A stretch of 64,000 nucleotides of DNA from Chlorobium chlorochromatii (GCA_020721255.1 DYND01000004.1:1-64000); one strand, 5' to 3'; shown: positions 1 to 12,193, counted from the stretch's first letter. Notes: generated by a model not told the origin, from the letters alone. Numbers and translations: made by a program.

Positions 1-54
1 ACCCGCAACCTGCTGATTACAAATCAGCTGCTCTACCAATTGAGCTACACCAGC
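1..54 (-). tRNA. tRNA-Thr (anticodon TGT), 3' end truncated by window edge
   Basis: Reverse complement GCTGGTGTAGCTCAATTGGTAGAGCAGCTGATTTGTAATCAGCAGG... has a D-arm and the anticodon arm GCTGA-TTTGTAA-TCAGC. Confidence 0.9.
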
Positions 55-132
55 AATTCACAAAACTCAAAAAACAAGGACGGTAATATAATGAACCGTT
101 TATGAAGTTACAAAACAAAAAACATAATTCCC

Positions 133-912
133 TTATTTCTTTTCCGCTCCAGCAAAAAAGCCTGCTAAACGAACGACCATTTTTCGCGAAAAGAATCGGT
201 GCGAAATCACTAAGCAACGATCAAGCAATGTTGGAAAAACTCGTACCTGTTTTTTTCGTAAGGCTTTAATTGTTTCTTTAATAAACACCTCCGTAGTTGA
301 CAGTGGAAGACGAATTGATTTTATATTATGTCCTGAATGCTCAAAAATAGTTGTTGCTATAAACCCTGGGCAAACAACAAAAGCCCTTACTCCTGTACCT
401 TGTAATTCGATAGCAAGCGCCTCAGTTAAGGTAATCATAAAAGCTTTTGTGGCAGAATAAAGTCCAAGTCCAGGAACACCTTGCAGACCACCCAGAGAGG
501 CAATATTCAGCAGCGTACCTTTTTTTCTAACCACCATATCGGCAACAAAAAGACGAACAAGCTTAGCGGTTGTCATCATATTAACCATCACCAGCTCTTC
601 GATTTTCTGTAAACCAATATCTACAAAAGAACCTGCCCACGATACACCTGCACAATTTACCAGTACATCGATATGGATATTCCGTTTACAACAAAACGCA
701 TATACCGATTCCGCCGCACCATTTTCATTCAAATCCATAACACATACCTCAACCTGAATCCCCCTCTCACGACGTAGCTCTTCGGCAAGTAACTGTAATT
801 TATCAACTGAACGAGCAACAAGTACAAGATTATGACCTTGCACGGCAAATTCATGAACAAAGGCTTCACCAATACCCATTGATGCACCTGTAATCAAGGT
901 AAATGAGGACAT
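133..912 (-). CDS. SDR family NAD(P)-dependent oxidoreductase
   Basis: TGASMGIG cofactor motif, NCAG, and YSATK catalytic motif. Confidence 0.9.
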   Translation of the reverse strand: MSSFTLITGASMGIGEAFVHEFAVQGHNLVLVARSVDKLQLLAEELRRERGIQVEVCVMDLNENGAAESVYAFCCKRNIHIDVLVNCAGVSWAGSFVDIGLQKIEELVMVNMMTTAKLVRLFVADMVVRKKGTLLNIASLGGLQGVPGLGLYSATKAFMITLTEALAIELQGTGVRAFVVCPGFIATTIFEHSGHNIKSIRLPLSTTEVFIKETIKALRKKQVRVFPTLLDRCLVISHRFFSRKMVVRLAGFFAGAEKK

Positions 913-916
913 CGGC

Positions 917-2977
917 TCAGAGCATCATGGGCGGATCTACCCATTTACCATGTTCTTGAACAAGCGCAATCAACCGGTCAACAGCTTCATCTTCAGCAAT
1001 GTTTTCAGCAACACATTCACGACCAACATAGAGGCTGATACAATTCTTCCCTGCTCCTACATAACCAAAATCAGCATCAGCCATTTCACCCGGACCGTTA
1101 ACAATACATCCCATAATACCGATTTTCAACCCTTTGAGATGTGCCATACGCTGCTTTATTGCCGCAGCAGCTTTTTCAAGCTCAAAGTATGTCCTGCCAC
1201 ATCCGGGGCAAGAGATAAACTCGGTTTTTGACATTCTGATTCGGGCACCCTGCAAAATGTTAAAGGCTTGATTAATCTCATCTTCAGTAGAAAGTGCTGT
1301 ATCAAGAGCAATCATATCACCAATACCATCACAAAAAAGCGCGCCTGCCTGAACTGCACTTTCAAGAATATTGGCAAGCCGATCAGCATTAGTCGCTTTA
1401 CATCGCACAACTAAAGGATAATCCAAGGTGCGACGGTTAAACACCTGCACAAGCCTTCGATAAGTAAAGACAACATGCTCAGATAACACAGAAAAAAGAA
1501 GGCGTGGTATCCCCTGCTTGCGCAATTTTTCGGCAAGAACTGCAAGCACCTCTGCTGGAACCGAATCACCCGATTCTTTATGGAGAAAACAGAGTTCTAC
1601 CGCTGCAAGCCTTTCACTGCCTAAAATCTGCAATAGTTCGTTTTCAAAACGCTCACCTTCAAGAATATCAAATCGAACTTTGGTTACTTTATTGAGTAAG
1701 CGCGTAAACAATGCAAAATCATTCGTTGAAGCAACAACAAATCGGGCAGCGTCACCCAACCGCATCAGCAACCCATCGAGAACCTCAAAATCCTCATCAT
1801 TTTCAACACGCACAGACACAAATTCAGAACGAATAGCATCAACCGGCTTTTGTGGAGCAAGTCGCTGCACCAGTTCATTAAATGCGGCATCCCTATCCGC
1901 AAGAGATGCATGCAATTCTGTCTCAACTTTCGGTACACTATCGCCACCAATCATAACACCTGCAAGCGACATCTGGTTAGAAAAACGACGCTTATATTGG
2001 AATTGATTAAATGCAGGCTCTTCATCAGAAGCCTGAATAAACTTAATTTGTTGATTACGACTATCAACAACATGCTTGAGAGGAATATGACCTCGATCAC
2101 CATTAATGAGATGGAAATCGTTATACTTTTTCACAAGCGCAAAACCTACAGGAACTTCATTCACGGGATCTTCAGTCAGAGAGATACGAATAGTATCACC
2201 GAGGCCGTCCTCAAGCAAGGATCCAGTACCCATCGCCGATTTCACACGCCCCTCATCGCCATCTCCAGCTTCCGTAACACCAAGATGCAGTGGATAGGCA
2301 TAACGCAGTTCAGCATCCGCCTGCTTGACAAGCAGACGATACGCCTGAATCATCACTTTAACATTCGATGATTTCATGGAAAAAAGCAGCTCGTAATAGC
2401 CCATCTCCTCACAAATACGTGCAAACTCAATAGCCGCTTCAACCATTCCTTCTGGAGAATTACCATAACGGCTTACAATTCTATCAGATAATGAGCCATG
2501 ATTCGTACCAATACGCATCGAAACGCCAAACTCACGCGCTTTCTCTACAAGAGGAGCAAATTCAAGTCGAACACGTTCAATCTCTTCCTGATATTCAGCA
2601 TCAGAATAATCGTTATGTGAAAACTTCTTTTTATTGGCATAATTGCCAGGATTGATACGGATATTTTCGACAAACTCAACCGCTTTTAAGGCAGCACGTG
2701 CTGAAAAATGGATATCAGCAACCAACGGCGTCATAATCTTATCGCGGCGAAGTTGTTCTCGAATATTTTTTAAATTTTCGGCATCCTTTTCGGTCGGCAC
2801 TGTTAAACGGATAATTTCACAACCCGCTTCATACAACCGTCTGCACTGCGCCACCGTCGCATCTGTATCCGAGGTGTGCGTATTTGTCATGGACTCAACC
2901 CGTATTGGCTGATATCCACCTAAAAACAAGTTTCCAAAAACAACTTCACGAGTTAACCGACGACGATAGTGATACAT
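917..2977 (-). CDS. ispG: 4-hydroxy-3-methylbut-2-enyl diphosphate synthase (long form with internal insert domain)
   Basis: VESMTNTHTSDTDATVAQ, INPGN, and C-terminal CPGCGRTYFEL / GCIVNGPGEMADADFGYVG Fe-S motifs; 686 aa. Confidence 0.95.
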   Translation of the reverse strand: MYHYRRRLTREVVFGNLFLGGYQPIRVESMTNTHTSDTDATVAQCRRLYEAGCEIIRLTVPTEKDAENLKNIREQLRRDKIMTPLVADIHFSARAALKAVEFVENIRINPGNYANKKKFSHNDYSDAEYQEEIERVRLEFAPLVEKAREFGVSMRIGTNHGSLSDRIVSRYGNSPEGMVEAAIEFARICEEMGYYELLFSMKSSNVKVMIQAYRLLVKQADAELRYAYPLHLGVTEAGDGDEGRVKSAMGTGSLLEDGLGDTIRISLTEDPVNEVPVGFALVKKYNDFHLINGDRGHIPLKHVVDSRNQQIKFIQASDEEPAFNQFQYKRRFSNQMSLAGVMIGGDSVPKVETELHASLADRDAAFNELVQRLAPQKPVDAIRSEFVSVRVENDEDFEVLDGLLMRLGDAARFVVASTNDFALFTRLLNKVTKVRFDILEGERFENELLQILGSERLAAVELCFLHKESGDSVPAEVLAVLAEKLRKQGIPRLLFSVLSEHVVFTYRRLVQVFNRRTLDYPLVVRCKATNADRLANILESAVQAGALFCDGIGDMIALDTALSTEDEINQAFNILQGARIRMSKTEFISCPGCGRTYFELEKAAAAIKQRMAHLKGLKIGIMGCIVNGPGEMADADFGYVGAGKNCISLYVGRECVAENIAEDEAVDRLIALVQEHGKWVDPPMML

Positions 2978-3007
2978 GGAATTAGACGAACAGTTTGATA
3001 AATAAAA

Positions 3008-3343
3008 TTACTCACCTTTAATAATAAAGAGCGTCTCACCAGTCTTGCGGAAATTATATCTCTCTCGAGCAGCTTTTTCAATACTGTCAGGCTCTCGGGC
3101 ATGCTGAATCCTCTGCTCGTTATCAAGCATTTTTTGTTGTTCAATATTGTAACGCTCAAGCAATAAACGATATTCTATTTCCATACGCACACGTTTCACA
3201 ATGCCATAATCATCAAAAAGAAACCAAAATAGCAAAAGCAAAGCCGCAACCCTGAAAAGAATTTTTTTCGGGTTTGACTGGAAATACTTAAGAACAGTAT
3301 TGAACTTTATACGTTTGATAATTTTTTTCACACGCCACAACAC
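3008..3343 (-). CDS. FtsB/DivIC-type septum formation initiator family protein
   Basis: Short protein with one TM segment plus coiled coil, ending ...ARERYNFRKTGETLFIIKGE, typical of FtsB/DivIC. Confidence 0.75.
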   Translation of the reverse strand: MLWRVKKIIKRIKFNTVLKYFQSNPKKILFRVAALLLLFWFLFDDYGIVKRVRMEIEYRLLLERYNIEQQKMLDNEQRIQHAREPDSIEKAARERYNFRKTGETLFIIKGE

Positions 3344-3384
3344 AATGGTTCAAAATACTGTAAAAGCATAATAAAGCGTAAAAT

Positions 3385-3419
3385 GACAAAGGAACCCTTA
3401 TTACAAGGGTTCCTTTGTC
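3385..3419. terminator. Stem-loop downstream of eno
   Basis: Perfect 15-bp inverted repeat GACAAAGGAACCCTT-attac-AAGGGTTCCTTTGTC just 3' of eno. Confidence 0.6.
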
Positions 3420-3435
3420 GTCTTTAAAATATAAG

Positions 3436-4761
<1,326 letters not shown>

Positions 4762-4972
4762 TTATGGTTGTTACGTACTTTTCGTGCGCAAGTAAGCTAA
4801 TCAGCAACTGCGCTGTAAAGATACTTGAAAATATATCCTTTTTTCAAGACCATTTCATGATTGGAGCTACCGCAAATCATACTTTTTTTTGTTAATTACT
4901 CTTGGGGTTGTTTTGAGTAAAAATAATCGACAACTCGTTATTTAATATTTGTCACCAAAAAGGAGTCATGCT

Positions 4973-7039
4973 ATGCAAGCCGTACAACCGGATCAACTGC
5001 GAAACATTGTCATTACAGGCCATGCCGGAAGCGGCAAGACCATCCTTGCCGAATCACTTGCCCTTACTATGGGTATCATCAATCGACTCGGCAGTATTGA
5101 AGAGGGAAATACATTGTCTGATTATTCCGCCGATGAAATTGAAAGAAAACACAGTCTCAATACCAGCATCATTAATGGATTTTGGAACGACCGTAAAATA
5201 AATATCATCGACACCCCGGGTTTGATTGATTTTCATGGCGATGTAAAATCAGCCATGAGAATCGCTGACACAGTAATGATTACAGTGAACGCGTCGTCAG
5301 GAGTTGAAGTTGGTACCGATACTATCTGGGAGTACACCAAAGAGTATTACAAACCAACCATGTTCGTGTTAACTAAACTTGATGCTGATCGTTCGGATTT
5401 CAAAACATCTCTTCAAGAACTCCAAGATCATTTTGGTCACCTTGTAACCCCTATACAATTTCCTGTTGATGAAGGACTTGGGCATCACACAATAATTGAT
5501 GTATTATTGATGAAACAATTGGAGTTCAGCCCTGATAAACCAGGGCAGATGATTATTGCTGATATTTCAGATCTCTATTTAAAGCGAGCTGAAGAACTCC
5601 ACCAACAATTAGTTGAAGCTGTTGCTGAAACCGATGAAGTATTAATGAATAAATTTTTTGAGGAGGGTAATCTTGCTGAAGAAGAGCTGAGAGCAGGCAT
5701 AAAATCCGCATTGCTCACAAGAACCTTTTTTCCTCTTTTCTGCACTTCACCACTTCATCTCATTGGAACTGAACGGTTATTGGATACCATAATTAACCTT
5801 TGCCCATCACCAATAGAGCGTGGACCAGAACATGCAATGTCAACTATTAATGAAGCTGACAGTCTTCTCCAGCCAAACCCGGAAGGGCCAACTATCGGTT
5901 TTATTTTTAAAACAATGTCGGAACCACGCGTTGGCGAAATTTCATATCTACGAGTCTATTCTGGTCATATTGAAACGGGGCACGAATTGATTGATGTACA
6001 AACTGGTCAACTCCAAAAACTTGGTCAAGTATATACCATAGTCGGTCAAAAAAGAATGCCTGCGGAAAAACTTCTTGCTGGTGATATTGGCATGGTAGTA
6101 AAACTGAAAGATGCACACACCAACGACACGCTTGCTGATAAAGGAACAAACACCCGAATCAGTCCAATCATTTTTCCAGTCCCAGTACTTGCAACAGCAA
6201 TCGTACCAGTCGCTCAAGGAGACGAAGAAAAAATATCTTCGGGATTACATCATCTCCATGAAGAAGACCCAAGTTTTACCATTGAACATGATGTTGAATT
6301 CAATCAAACAATTCTGAAAACACAAGGCGAAACCCATCTTGATACTATTATCAATCGTCTGCAAAATAAATTCAACGTCACGGTTGACATTGCGCCCATC
6401 AAAATTCCTTATCGCGAAACCATAAGAATAGCATCATCTGCACAAGGAAAATATAAAAAACAATCTGGAGGAAAAGGGCAATACGGTGATGTATGGGTTA
6501 AACTTGAGCCATTGGCGCGCGATTCTGGATTTTCATTTGCCAGTGAAATAGTTGGTGGAGTCGTGCCAACAAGATATTTGCCTGCTGTCGAAAAGGGATT
6601 ACAAGAAACAATTACAACCGGTATTCTCGCGGGATATCCTATTGTTGATGTTAAAGCCATAGCGTATGACGGCTCATACCATCCTGTGGATAGTTCTGAA
6701 TTTGCGTTTAAAATAGCTGCAAGTATGGCCTTAAAAAGCGCTTTTGAAAAGGCAAAACCTTTTCTGCTTGAACCATTTTACGCTTTAGATGTTTATGCGC
6801 CGGAACAATTTACAGGAGAAATTGTTGGTGATATTTCAAGTAAACGTGGTAAAATTCTTGGTATGGATGCTGATGTGAACATGCAGATTATTCATGCTGA
6901 AATACCTCAAGCATCACTAACAACATTTCATCACGCGCTCACCAGACTTACCCAAAGTCGTGCTCGATACTCATATCGTTTCAGCCACTATGAGGAAACG
7001 CCACCTGATATTGCTCAGCAAATTATCGGACAGAAATAA
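4973..7039 (+). CDS. Elongation factor G-like translational GTPase (EF-G paralogue)
   Basis: GHAGSGKT P-loop, IDTPGLIDF, TKLD, and EF-G domain IV/V (KQSGGKGQYGDVWVKLEP, ISSKRGKILGMD). ATG at 4973 follows AGGAG. Confidence 0.9.
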   Translation: MQAVQPDQLRNIVITGHAGSGKTILAESLALTMGIINRLGSIEEGNTLSDYSADEIERKHSLNTSIINGFWNDRKINIIDTPGLIDFHGDVKSAMRIADTVMITVNASSGVEVGTDTIWEYTKEYYKPTMFVLTKLDADRSDFKTSLQELQDHFGHLVTPIQFPVDEGLGHHTIIDVLLMKQLEFSPDKPGQMIIADISDLYLKRAEELHQQLVEAVAETDEVLMNKFFEEGNLAEEELRAGIKSALLTRTFFPLFCTSPLHLIGTERLLDTIINLCPSPIERGPEHAMSTINEADSLLQPNPEGPTIGFIFKTMSEPRVGEISYLRVYSGHIETGHELIDVQTGQLQKLGQVYTIVGQKRMPAEKLLAGDIGMVVKLKDAHTNDTLADKGTNTRISPIIFPVPVLATAIVPVAQGDEEKISSGLHHLHEEDPSFTIEHDVEFNQTILKTQGETHLDTIINRLQNKFNVTVDIAPIKIPYRETIRIASSAQGKYKKQSGGKGQYGDVWVKLEPLARDSGFSFASEIVGGVVPTRYLPAVEKGLQETITTGILAGYPIVDVKAIAYDGSYHPVDSSEFAFKIAASMALKSAFEKAKPFLLEPFYALDVYAPEQFTGEIVGDISSKRGKILGMDADVNMQIIHAEIPQASLTTFHHALTRLTQSRARYSYRFSHYEETPPDIAQQIIGQK

Positions 7040-7055
7040 AAGCAATTAACGTTTT

Positions 7056-7094
7056 AACTCAAGGCATACCATCACGGGTGCCTTGAGTTTTTGG
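7056..7094 (+). terminator. Rho-independent terminator of the EF-G-like gene
   Basis: AACTCAAGGCA...TGCCTTGAGTT followed by TTT. Confidence 0.75.
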
Positions 7095-7098
7095 AGTC

Positions 7099-7872
7099 TT
7101 ATAATTTCCCGAAAAAAGATTTTATTGCCAACCACCAAACAATCCAGATAGCCTCTCGAACATTTTTTTTTGTCATTTTAGATTTACCTACTGACCTGTC
7201 AATAAAAACAATAGGAATTTCTTGAAGAGCAAAACCTTTCTTCCATACCCGAAAATTTATTTCAATCTGGAATGAGTAGCCTTGAGAATTTATTCGATCC
7301 AGATCCAATGCGCGTAAAACATCACGATGGAAACATTTGAACCCACTGGTAGGATCTTCAACGGGCATACCAGTAACAATTCGAGTATAAATACTTGCCA
7401 TTTTAGAGAGTATTAACCGCCCAAGCGGCCAATTAATAACATTAATCGTATTGTTCATATATCGTGAGCCAATAACCAAGTGGGACGTACTTTTTTGCAT
7501 GGTATCAAGAAAACACTGAATTATCACCGGATCATGTGAATAATCTGCATCCATCTCAATCACATACAGGTACTCATGCTGAAGAGCATATTTAAAACCT
7601 GTTATATAGGCTGTCCCGAGCCCCATCTTTCTTTCTCTGGACAAAAGAGAAAGCCCTCGAATTGAAGTCTGCATTGCACGCACAATTTCAGCAGTTCCAT
7701 CAGGAGAGTTATCATCAATAACGAGAATATCGAGAAAGGAGGAATAACGATCAGCAAGCTCCTTAAGTAATTTACCAATACTTGAAGCTTCGTTAAACGT
7801 AGGGATAATAACTAAAGTTTGAATTACAGGTTCAAGGGTCATAAAGGGGGTGACAATCTTTCTCTCCGGCAT
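7099..7872 (-). CDS. Polyprenol monophosphomannose synthase / family 2 glycosyltransferase
   Basis: VIIPTFNEASSIGKLL, DDNSPDGTAE, GLGTAY, EMDADYSHDP, DPTSGFKCF. Start moved from 7905 because that ORF start lies inside a terminator-like hairpin. Confidence 0.88.
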   Translation of the reverse strand: MPERKIVTPFMTLEPVIQTLVIIPTFNEASSIGKLLKELADRYSSFLDILVIDDNSPDGTAEIVRAMQTSIRGLSLLSRERKMGLGTAYITGFKYALQHEYLYVIEMDADYSHDPVIIQCFLDTMQKSTSHLVIGSRYMNNTINVINWPLGRLILSKMASIYTRIVTGMPVEDPTSGFKCFHRDVLRALDLDRINSQGYSFQIEINFRVWKKGFALQEIPIVFIDRSVGKSKMTKKNVREAIWIVWWLAIKSFFGKL

Positions 7873-7893
7873 GAAGAATAAGTAGTTGCTGAA

Positions 7894-7932
7894 ACAACAA
7901 AGCATTGCCTGAAGATGACAATGCTTTGTTGT
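7894..7932 (-). terminator. Terminator-like hairpin downstream of pscB
   Basis: Perfect 14-bp inverted repeat ACAACAAAGCATTG ... CAATGCTTTGTTGT. Confidence 0.6.
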
Positions 7933-7956
7933 GACTCTGGAAATGAAGGCTTATTT

Positions 7957-8688
7957 TTACTGTGACTCTCTGTGAAATCTGTGAAGAAATCGGAGATCAA
8001 AATCGAGCCTGTCAGGTGGTGTGTACTTAAAGTCAAGAATTTCACCATCTGGCAAGATTTCCACAAGTGCTCCACTTGGACATTCATCCGTTGAGAAGCA
8101 GGCAGAACAAGATATACACGCATCTTGATCTATATAACACCTGAAACCACCCTCCTGAACATCACCATAAAATTTGTAGCCAATCGCATTAACTTTTGGT
8201 GGACATTTATCCAGGCATAACCCACAACCAACACATAAATTTTCAATAATAAAGTAATGCGATTTTGCGCGTGGTGTGCTTTTTTTAACTGCAGGTTGGG
8301 GAGCAGATGCAACTGCTACGGCTTTTGGCGCCGGACTTGCTACGGACGACACACCTTTAGCACCGGGAGCCACTGCCTTAGCCGCTGGGGCAACTTTAGC
8401 ATCACCAGCAGGTTTTGCAGCAGGAGCAGGTTTCGGTGTAGCTTTTACCTCTTTTTTCACAGGAAAAGCGGACTCTTGGGGTAAACCAGAACGACCAAGA
8501 TTAATCTTAATTGGCTCCATACGAAGTTTATCACCTTTTTGCGGTGATACTTCTTTTGGCTTAGCCTTTACCTCTTTACCCGCTGGAGCAACAACTTTAG
8601 GTGCACTTTTGGCATCTTTAGGCTTTGCTGGTGGCGTTTTTGCTGCAGGTGCTGGCGATATATCTGGCTTTTGTACAGGATCGGCCAT
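7957..8688 (-). CDS. pscB: Photosystem P840 reaction centre iron-sulfur protein (FA/FB)
   Basis: Ala/Lys/Pro-rich N-terminal extension, two 4Fe-4S motifs (CVGCGLCLDKCPP; CISCSACFSTDECPSG), adjacent to pscA. Confidence 0.95.
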   Translation of the reverse strand: MADPVQKPDISPAPAAKTPPAKPKDAKSAPKVVAPAGKEVKAKPKEVSPQKGDKLRMEPIKINLGRSGLPQESAFPVKKEVKATPKPAPAAKPAGDAKVAPAAKAVAPGAKGVSSVASPAPKAVAVASAPQPAVKKSTPRAKSHYFIIENLCVGCGLCLDKCPPKVNAIGYKFYGDVQEGGFRCYIDQDACISCSACFSTDECPSGALVEILPDGEILDFKYTPPDRLDFDLRFLHRFHRESQ

Positions 8689-8733
8689 AAAAACCCTCCT
8701 CTTTAATTACAGGATAAAACGTTAAAAACAACA

Positions 8734-8766
8734 TTACCGTAGAGGCTATAATAACCTCTACGGTAA
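8734..8766. promoter_or_regulatory. Intercistronic stem-loop between pscA and pscB
   Basis: Perfect 12-bp inverted repeat TTACCGTAGAGG-ctataataa-CCTCTACGGTAA. Confidence 0.6.
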
Positions 8767-8774
8767 AACATTTC

Positions 8775-10970
8775 TTAGGCAATAAGCTTAATCAGATAAT
8801 CAACAACCTGGGTCAACATAACTTGACCCGACACAGATGCATCACCAACCTGTGGAGGTAGCGGAGAATCTGTCTGATAGAAGCCATTACCAATGAATAA
8901 AAAGACCAGCATAAACACACCAGAAAAATACAGGAACGTACCAGCCATCTTTGAATCAGAAATCGTCAATACAGGGAAACGGAAGTTTACATCTCTATTG
9001 AGGAATTTCTTCCCAAACCAACGAATCGTCCTTGTTTGAATATCAGCACCTTCAAGACGTGAACCACGATCTTCAAACCATACTGCGAAACTGATAAACC
9101 ACACAAGGTGACCGATCATAAGAATCGTAGAAAGATGTGAACTCGAGAAAATGGTTACAGTCTCCGTCCAGAAATAATAGAAAATACCTGATGTATAATG
9201 ATGTGCAAGATGAGCCACTGAGTCCCAAGCCTTGGCGTCTGCCGCAGGCACACCATACATCATTGATGCAATCCATGCTCCATCAATGTACCAACAAACA
9301 GCAGAAAGACCTTTGATTCCCCAAAGCATAGCAAACCATAACTGATCCTGAATAGAAACACCGCAAGTACCACCATAAACAGGACCAAGACATGGGAAAG
9401 AGTACGAGTTTTTCTTTAAGCCAAGATCATCCCAGAGTGGCGATGTATGCGAGAAGAATGCGATACGAACCAAGGCAATAAGAGAAAAAAGAGAACCAGC
9501 AACAATAACGTGAACCATAACCCAGTCATTAATACTTGGATCCCTGAACATCCACTCGAACATTGGAAGAGGTTTCAACCAATAGAACGACATCAAAATG
9601 TTCGTACCAAAGAGATTCAGTTCACAAATAGTATTCCATACAATAACAGCATACACAGACAGCATAGTAGCAAAACACAGAGCCATAACTGTACCAAGAA
9701 TCTTCACCTGAACTTCCTGATCACGTCCTTTTGTAATAAAGACTGACTTGATCTGGCTGTAAAGACCATTAAGCTGAATCTTAAGAAGATATTGACCTCC
9801 ATGATAGACACCTGCAAAAACATAAAGAACACCACAAATAATATGGTTGAAAACAATCAGGTTAATAACTGTCCGTGCCATACCGAATGAAGCACCATTC
9901 TTTGGAAGAATTGCAAACGCCTCAAAATCTGCAAATTCTTTAGAGCCAGAAATAATCCGACCGCCTTCTTGAACAAAATCGTAACTAACACGGTTAAACG
10001 GTTCACCGTAAAGATAGAAAACGAGATTATCAAGTTCTTTGTAATAAGCAGCAAATGAAGGCTGCTGGAACGCAACAAATGCGATACAACCAAGAGCGAT
10101 GTTGATATAGCCAATTGCTGTCAAATGAACAGAAAATGCGGCTTTCATATCGTCATTCAAATGGGTCGCTGCATTTGGAGGATTGTTCCACCAGTAAATT
10201 CCAAGAGCAAAGAAAACAACAAAGAAAACAAAAGACATAAATGTCTCAGAATTGATGGTCTGGAAATCAGGAATTGGTGCAAAACCGAGCACAAGCCACA
10301 TCAACATTCCCCAACCAAGAAAGAGTAAAGACATATAAACCGCATGAGGTCCTAATGCTTCTCTGTAACTCTTTGCACTTATCCCGCTGAAAACAACATC
10401 ACCAAATTTACCAAGGAAGCGGAAATCACGGAAATTACCTGTACGACCAGTAAAAGGATTGGTAAGATTGTGAGTCCAATGACGCCACCCACCAAACATT
10501 AGAATCGATCCTGAAACAAGGTGGAAAAGCGCCCAACCAAGAAGATTTGTTGCAGCATACTGCAAATCATCTGTTTTGGTACTGTAAGTATCAATACCAA
10601 GAGAAACCATTCTTGGTTTGATTGTCAAATAAAACCAGTTGTCATGAAACCCAGGTGCGCCCCATGGAAACACCTGAATACCCGACACATAGTAAATTGC
10701 CATAAGAAAACCTAGAACTCCAAGCAATGCAAGGTGTGCACCTACGACCTGCTCATCATCAACCTTGTCAGTATCAAAAATTTGATACCACTTGGTTGAT
10801 CGAGTTTCTGTTCTCTGAAATAAAAAACGCCTCATCTTCGCAGCATCCTGCTCTTTAATAACAGATGATGCAGCCGATGGAACGTTCCCTTTGGGAGAAG
10901 GAGCGTTCCCCTTAGGCGGTGGGACAGTGCCTTTTGGCTTGACTCCTGCCGGATTCACTTGTTCAGCCAT
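8775..10970 (-). CDS. pscA: Photosystem P840 reaction centre core (large) subunit
   Basis: Multi-spanning 731-aa protein with FPCLGPVYGGTCGVSIQDQLWFAMLW, the FX-cluster loop of type I reaction centres; next to pscB. Confidence 0.97.
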   Translation of the reverse strand: MAEQVNPAGVKPKGTVPPPKGNAPSPKGNVPSAASSVIKEQDAAKMRRFLFQRTETRSTKWYQIFDTDKVDDEQVVGAHLALLGVLGFLMAIYYVSGIQVFPWGAPGFHDNWFYLTIKPRMVSLGIDTYSTKTDDLQYAATNLLGWALFHLVSGSILMFGGWRHWTHNLTNPFTGRTGNFRDFRFLGKFGDVVFSGISAKSYREALGPHAVYMSLLFLGWGMLMWLVLGFAPIPDFQTINSETFMSFVFFVVFFALGIYWWNNPPNAATHLNDDMKAAFSVHLTAIGYINIALGCIAFVAFQQPSFAAYYKELDNLVFYLYGEPFNRVSYDFVQEGGRIISGSKEFADFEAFAILPKNGASFGMARTVINLIVFNHIICGVLYVFAGVYHGGQYLLKIQLNGLYSQIKSVFITKGRDQEVQVKILGTVMALCFATMLSVYAVIVWNTICELNLFGTNILMSFYWLKPLPMFEWMFRDPSINDWVMVHVIVAGSLFSLIALVRIAFFSHTSPLWDDLGLKKNSYSFPCLGPVYGGTCGVSIQDQLWFAMLWGIKGLSAVCWYIDGAWIASMMYGVPAADAKAWDSVAHLAHHYTSGIFYYFWTETVTIFSSSHLSTILMIGHLVWFISFAVWFEDRGSRLEGADIQTRTIRWFGKKFLNRDVNFRFPVLTISDSKMAGTFLYFSGVFMLVFLFIGNGFYQTDSPLPPQVGDASVSGQVMLTQVVDYLIKLIA

Positions 10971-11346
10971 TGTATTCTCTCCTTTTTTTGTACATAATTC
11001 AGGTTAAAGAAACCGAAAGAAAAACTGTTGGGTTATGAACAATGCGATACAACCAGACCATCAAAACTTACTCAAAAAAATCTGATAACGTCTTTCCAGT
11101 GGATTGAAACGCATTACTCATCATCACGACATCCGAATCTATAGAAAAACAAAATTACAATCAAGCACAAATAGAACGTTCTGTCAGAAGAAAATCACCT
11201 GACATATCAGTTATCAAAATAAGAAAATTTATTGAATAATAAATTATTTTTAACCTGTGAGTGATGCCATGTGGCTTCATAATACAGCAGAAAAAATCAA
11301 CAAAGAATCTCACATAAAACATAAATTATAAACACGTTACGAAACT

Positions 11347-12153
11347 ATGCAAATACCGTTTACTAAACTTTCTGGGGCTGGAAATGACTTTATCATAATT
11401 GACAACCAAATGCTTACCATAACGCTATCCGCAGCAACGATTAAGGCTCTTTGTACAAGAAGAACAGGAATAGGCGCCGATGGATTGATTCTCATTGAGC
11501 CTTCTCTACTGTACGATTTCAGCATGAAATACCATAATGCTGATGGTTTGCTGGGTTCAATGTGTGGTAATGGTGGTCGATGCGCTGCTTACTTTGCTCG
11601 CTCCATTGGCATTCCTTCGGGAAAAAATAATGAGTACACATTTGAAGCTAATGATAACCGCTATGACGCGTGGATTATACACGATAAAACGGTAAAATTA
11701 CGTATGCTCGCTCCTCAACAGTTTCGGTATGATATTTCGCTTGAGGAGCTTAACTGCCACTCAGTCGATACAGGATCTCCACATGCCGTTATTTATGTAT
11801 CAGATTTAGCTAAGGTAAACGTCAATGAAACTGGTCGTATCATCAGGCATCGGACGGACATTTTTACAGGTGGTACAAATGTTAATTTTATTGAAATTAC
11901 ATCACCAAACTCTCTTGCAATTCGCACTTTTGAACGAGGGGTTGAGGAAGAGACTCTCGCTTGTGGAACTGGCGCTGTAGCAGCAGCCCTGATGAGCCAT
12001 TGTTTAGGAAAAACCAAAAGTAATTGTGTGCAAGTAAAAGTACAAAGCGGTGATATACTCTCTATCGAGTTCAGCGATACTATGGATGAAGTGTTTCTTA
12101 CCGGTCCTGCTAAAATCATTTATGAAGGGAGATTTCAACAAAAAAATCCTTGA
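11347..12153 (+). CDS. dapF: Diaminopimelate epimerase
   Basis: FTKLSGAGNDFIIIDN, MCGNGGRC, ETLACGTGAVA. Confidence 0.96.
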   Translation: MQIPFTKLSGAGNDFIIIDNQMLTITLSAATIKALCTRRTGIGADGLILIEPSLLYDFSMKYHNADGLLGSMCGNGGRCAAYFARSIGIPSGKNNEYTFEANDNRYDAWIIHDKTVKLRMLAPQQFRYDISLEELNCHSVDTGSPHAVIYVSDLAKVNVNETGRIIRHRTDIFTGGTNVNFIEITSPNSLAIRTFERGVEEETLACGTGAVAAALMSHCLGKTKSNCVQVKVQSGDILSIEFSDTMDEVFLTGPAKIIYEGRFQQKNP

Positions 12154-12193
12154 ACCATGCAAAAGTGTTTACTTACATACTACTTTAGGCGCC

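Noticed and set aside
1518-2371. Plus-strand ORFs overlapping ispG
   Set aside because: Antisense to a confidently assigned gene; no conserved motifs.
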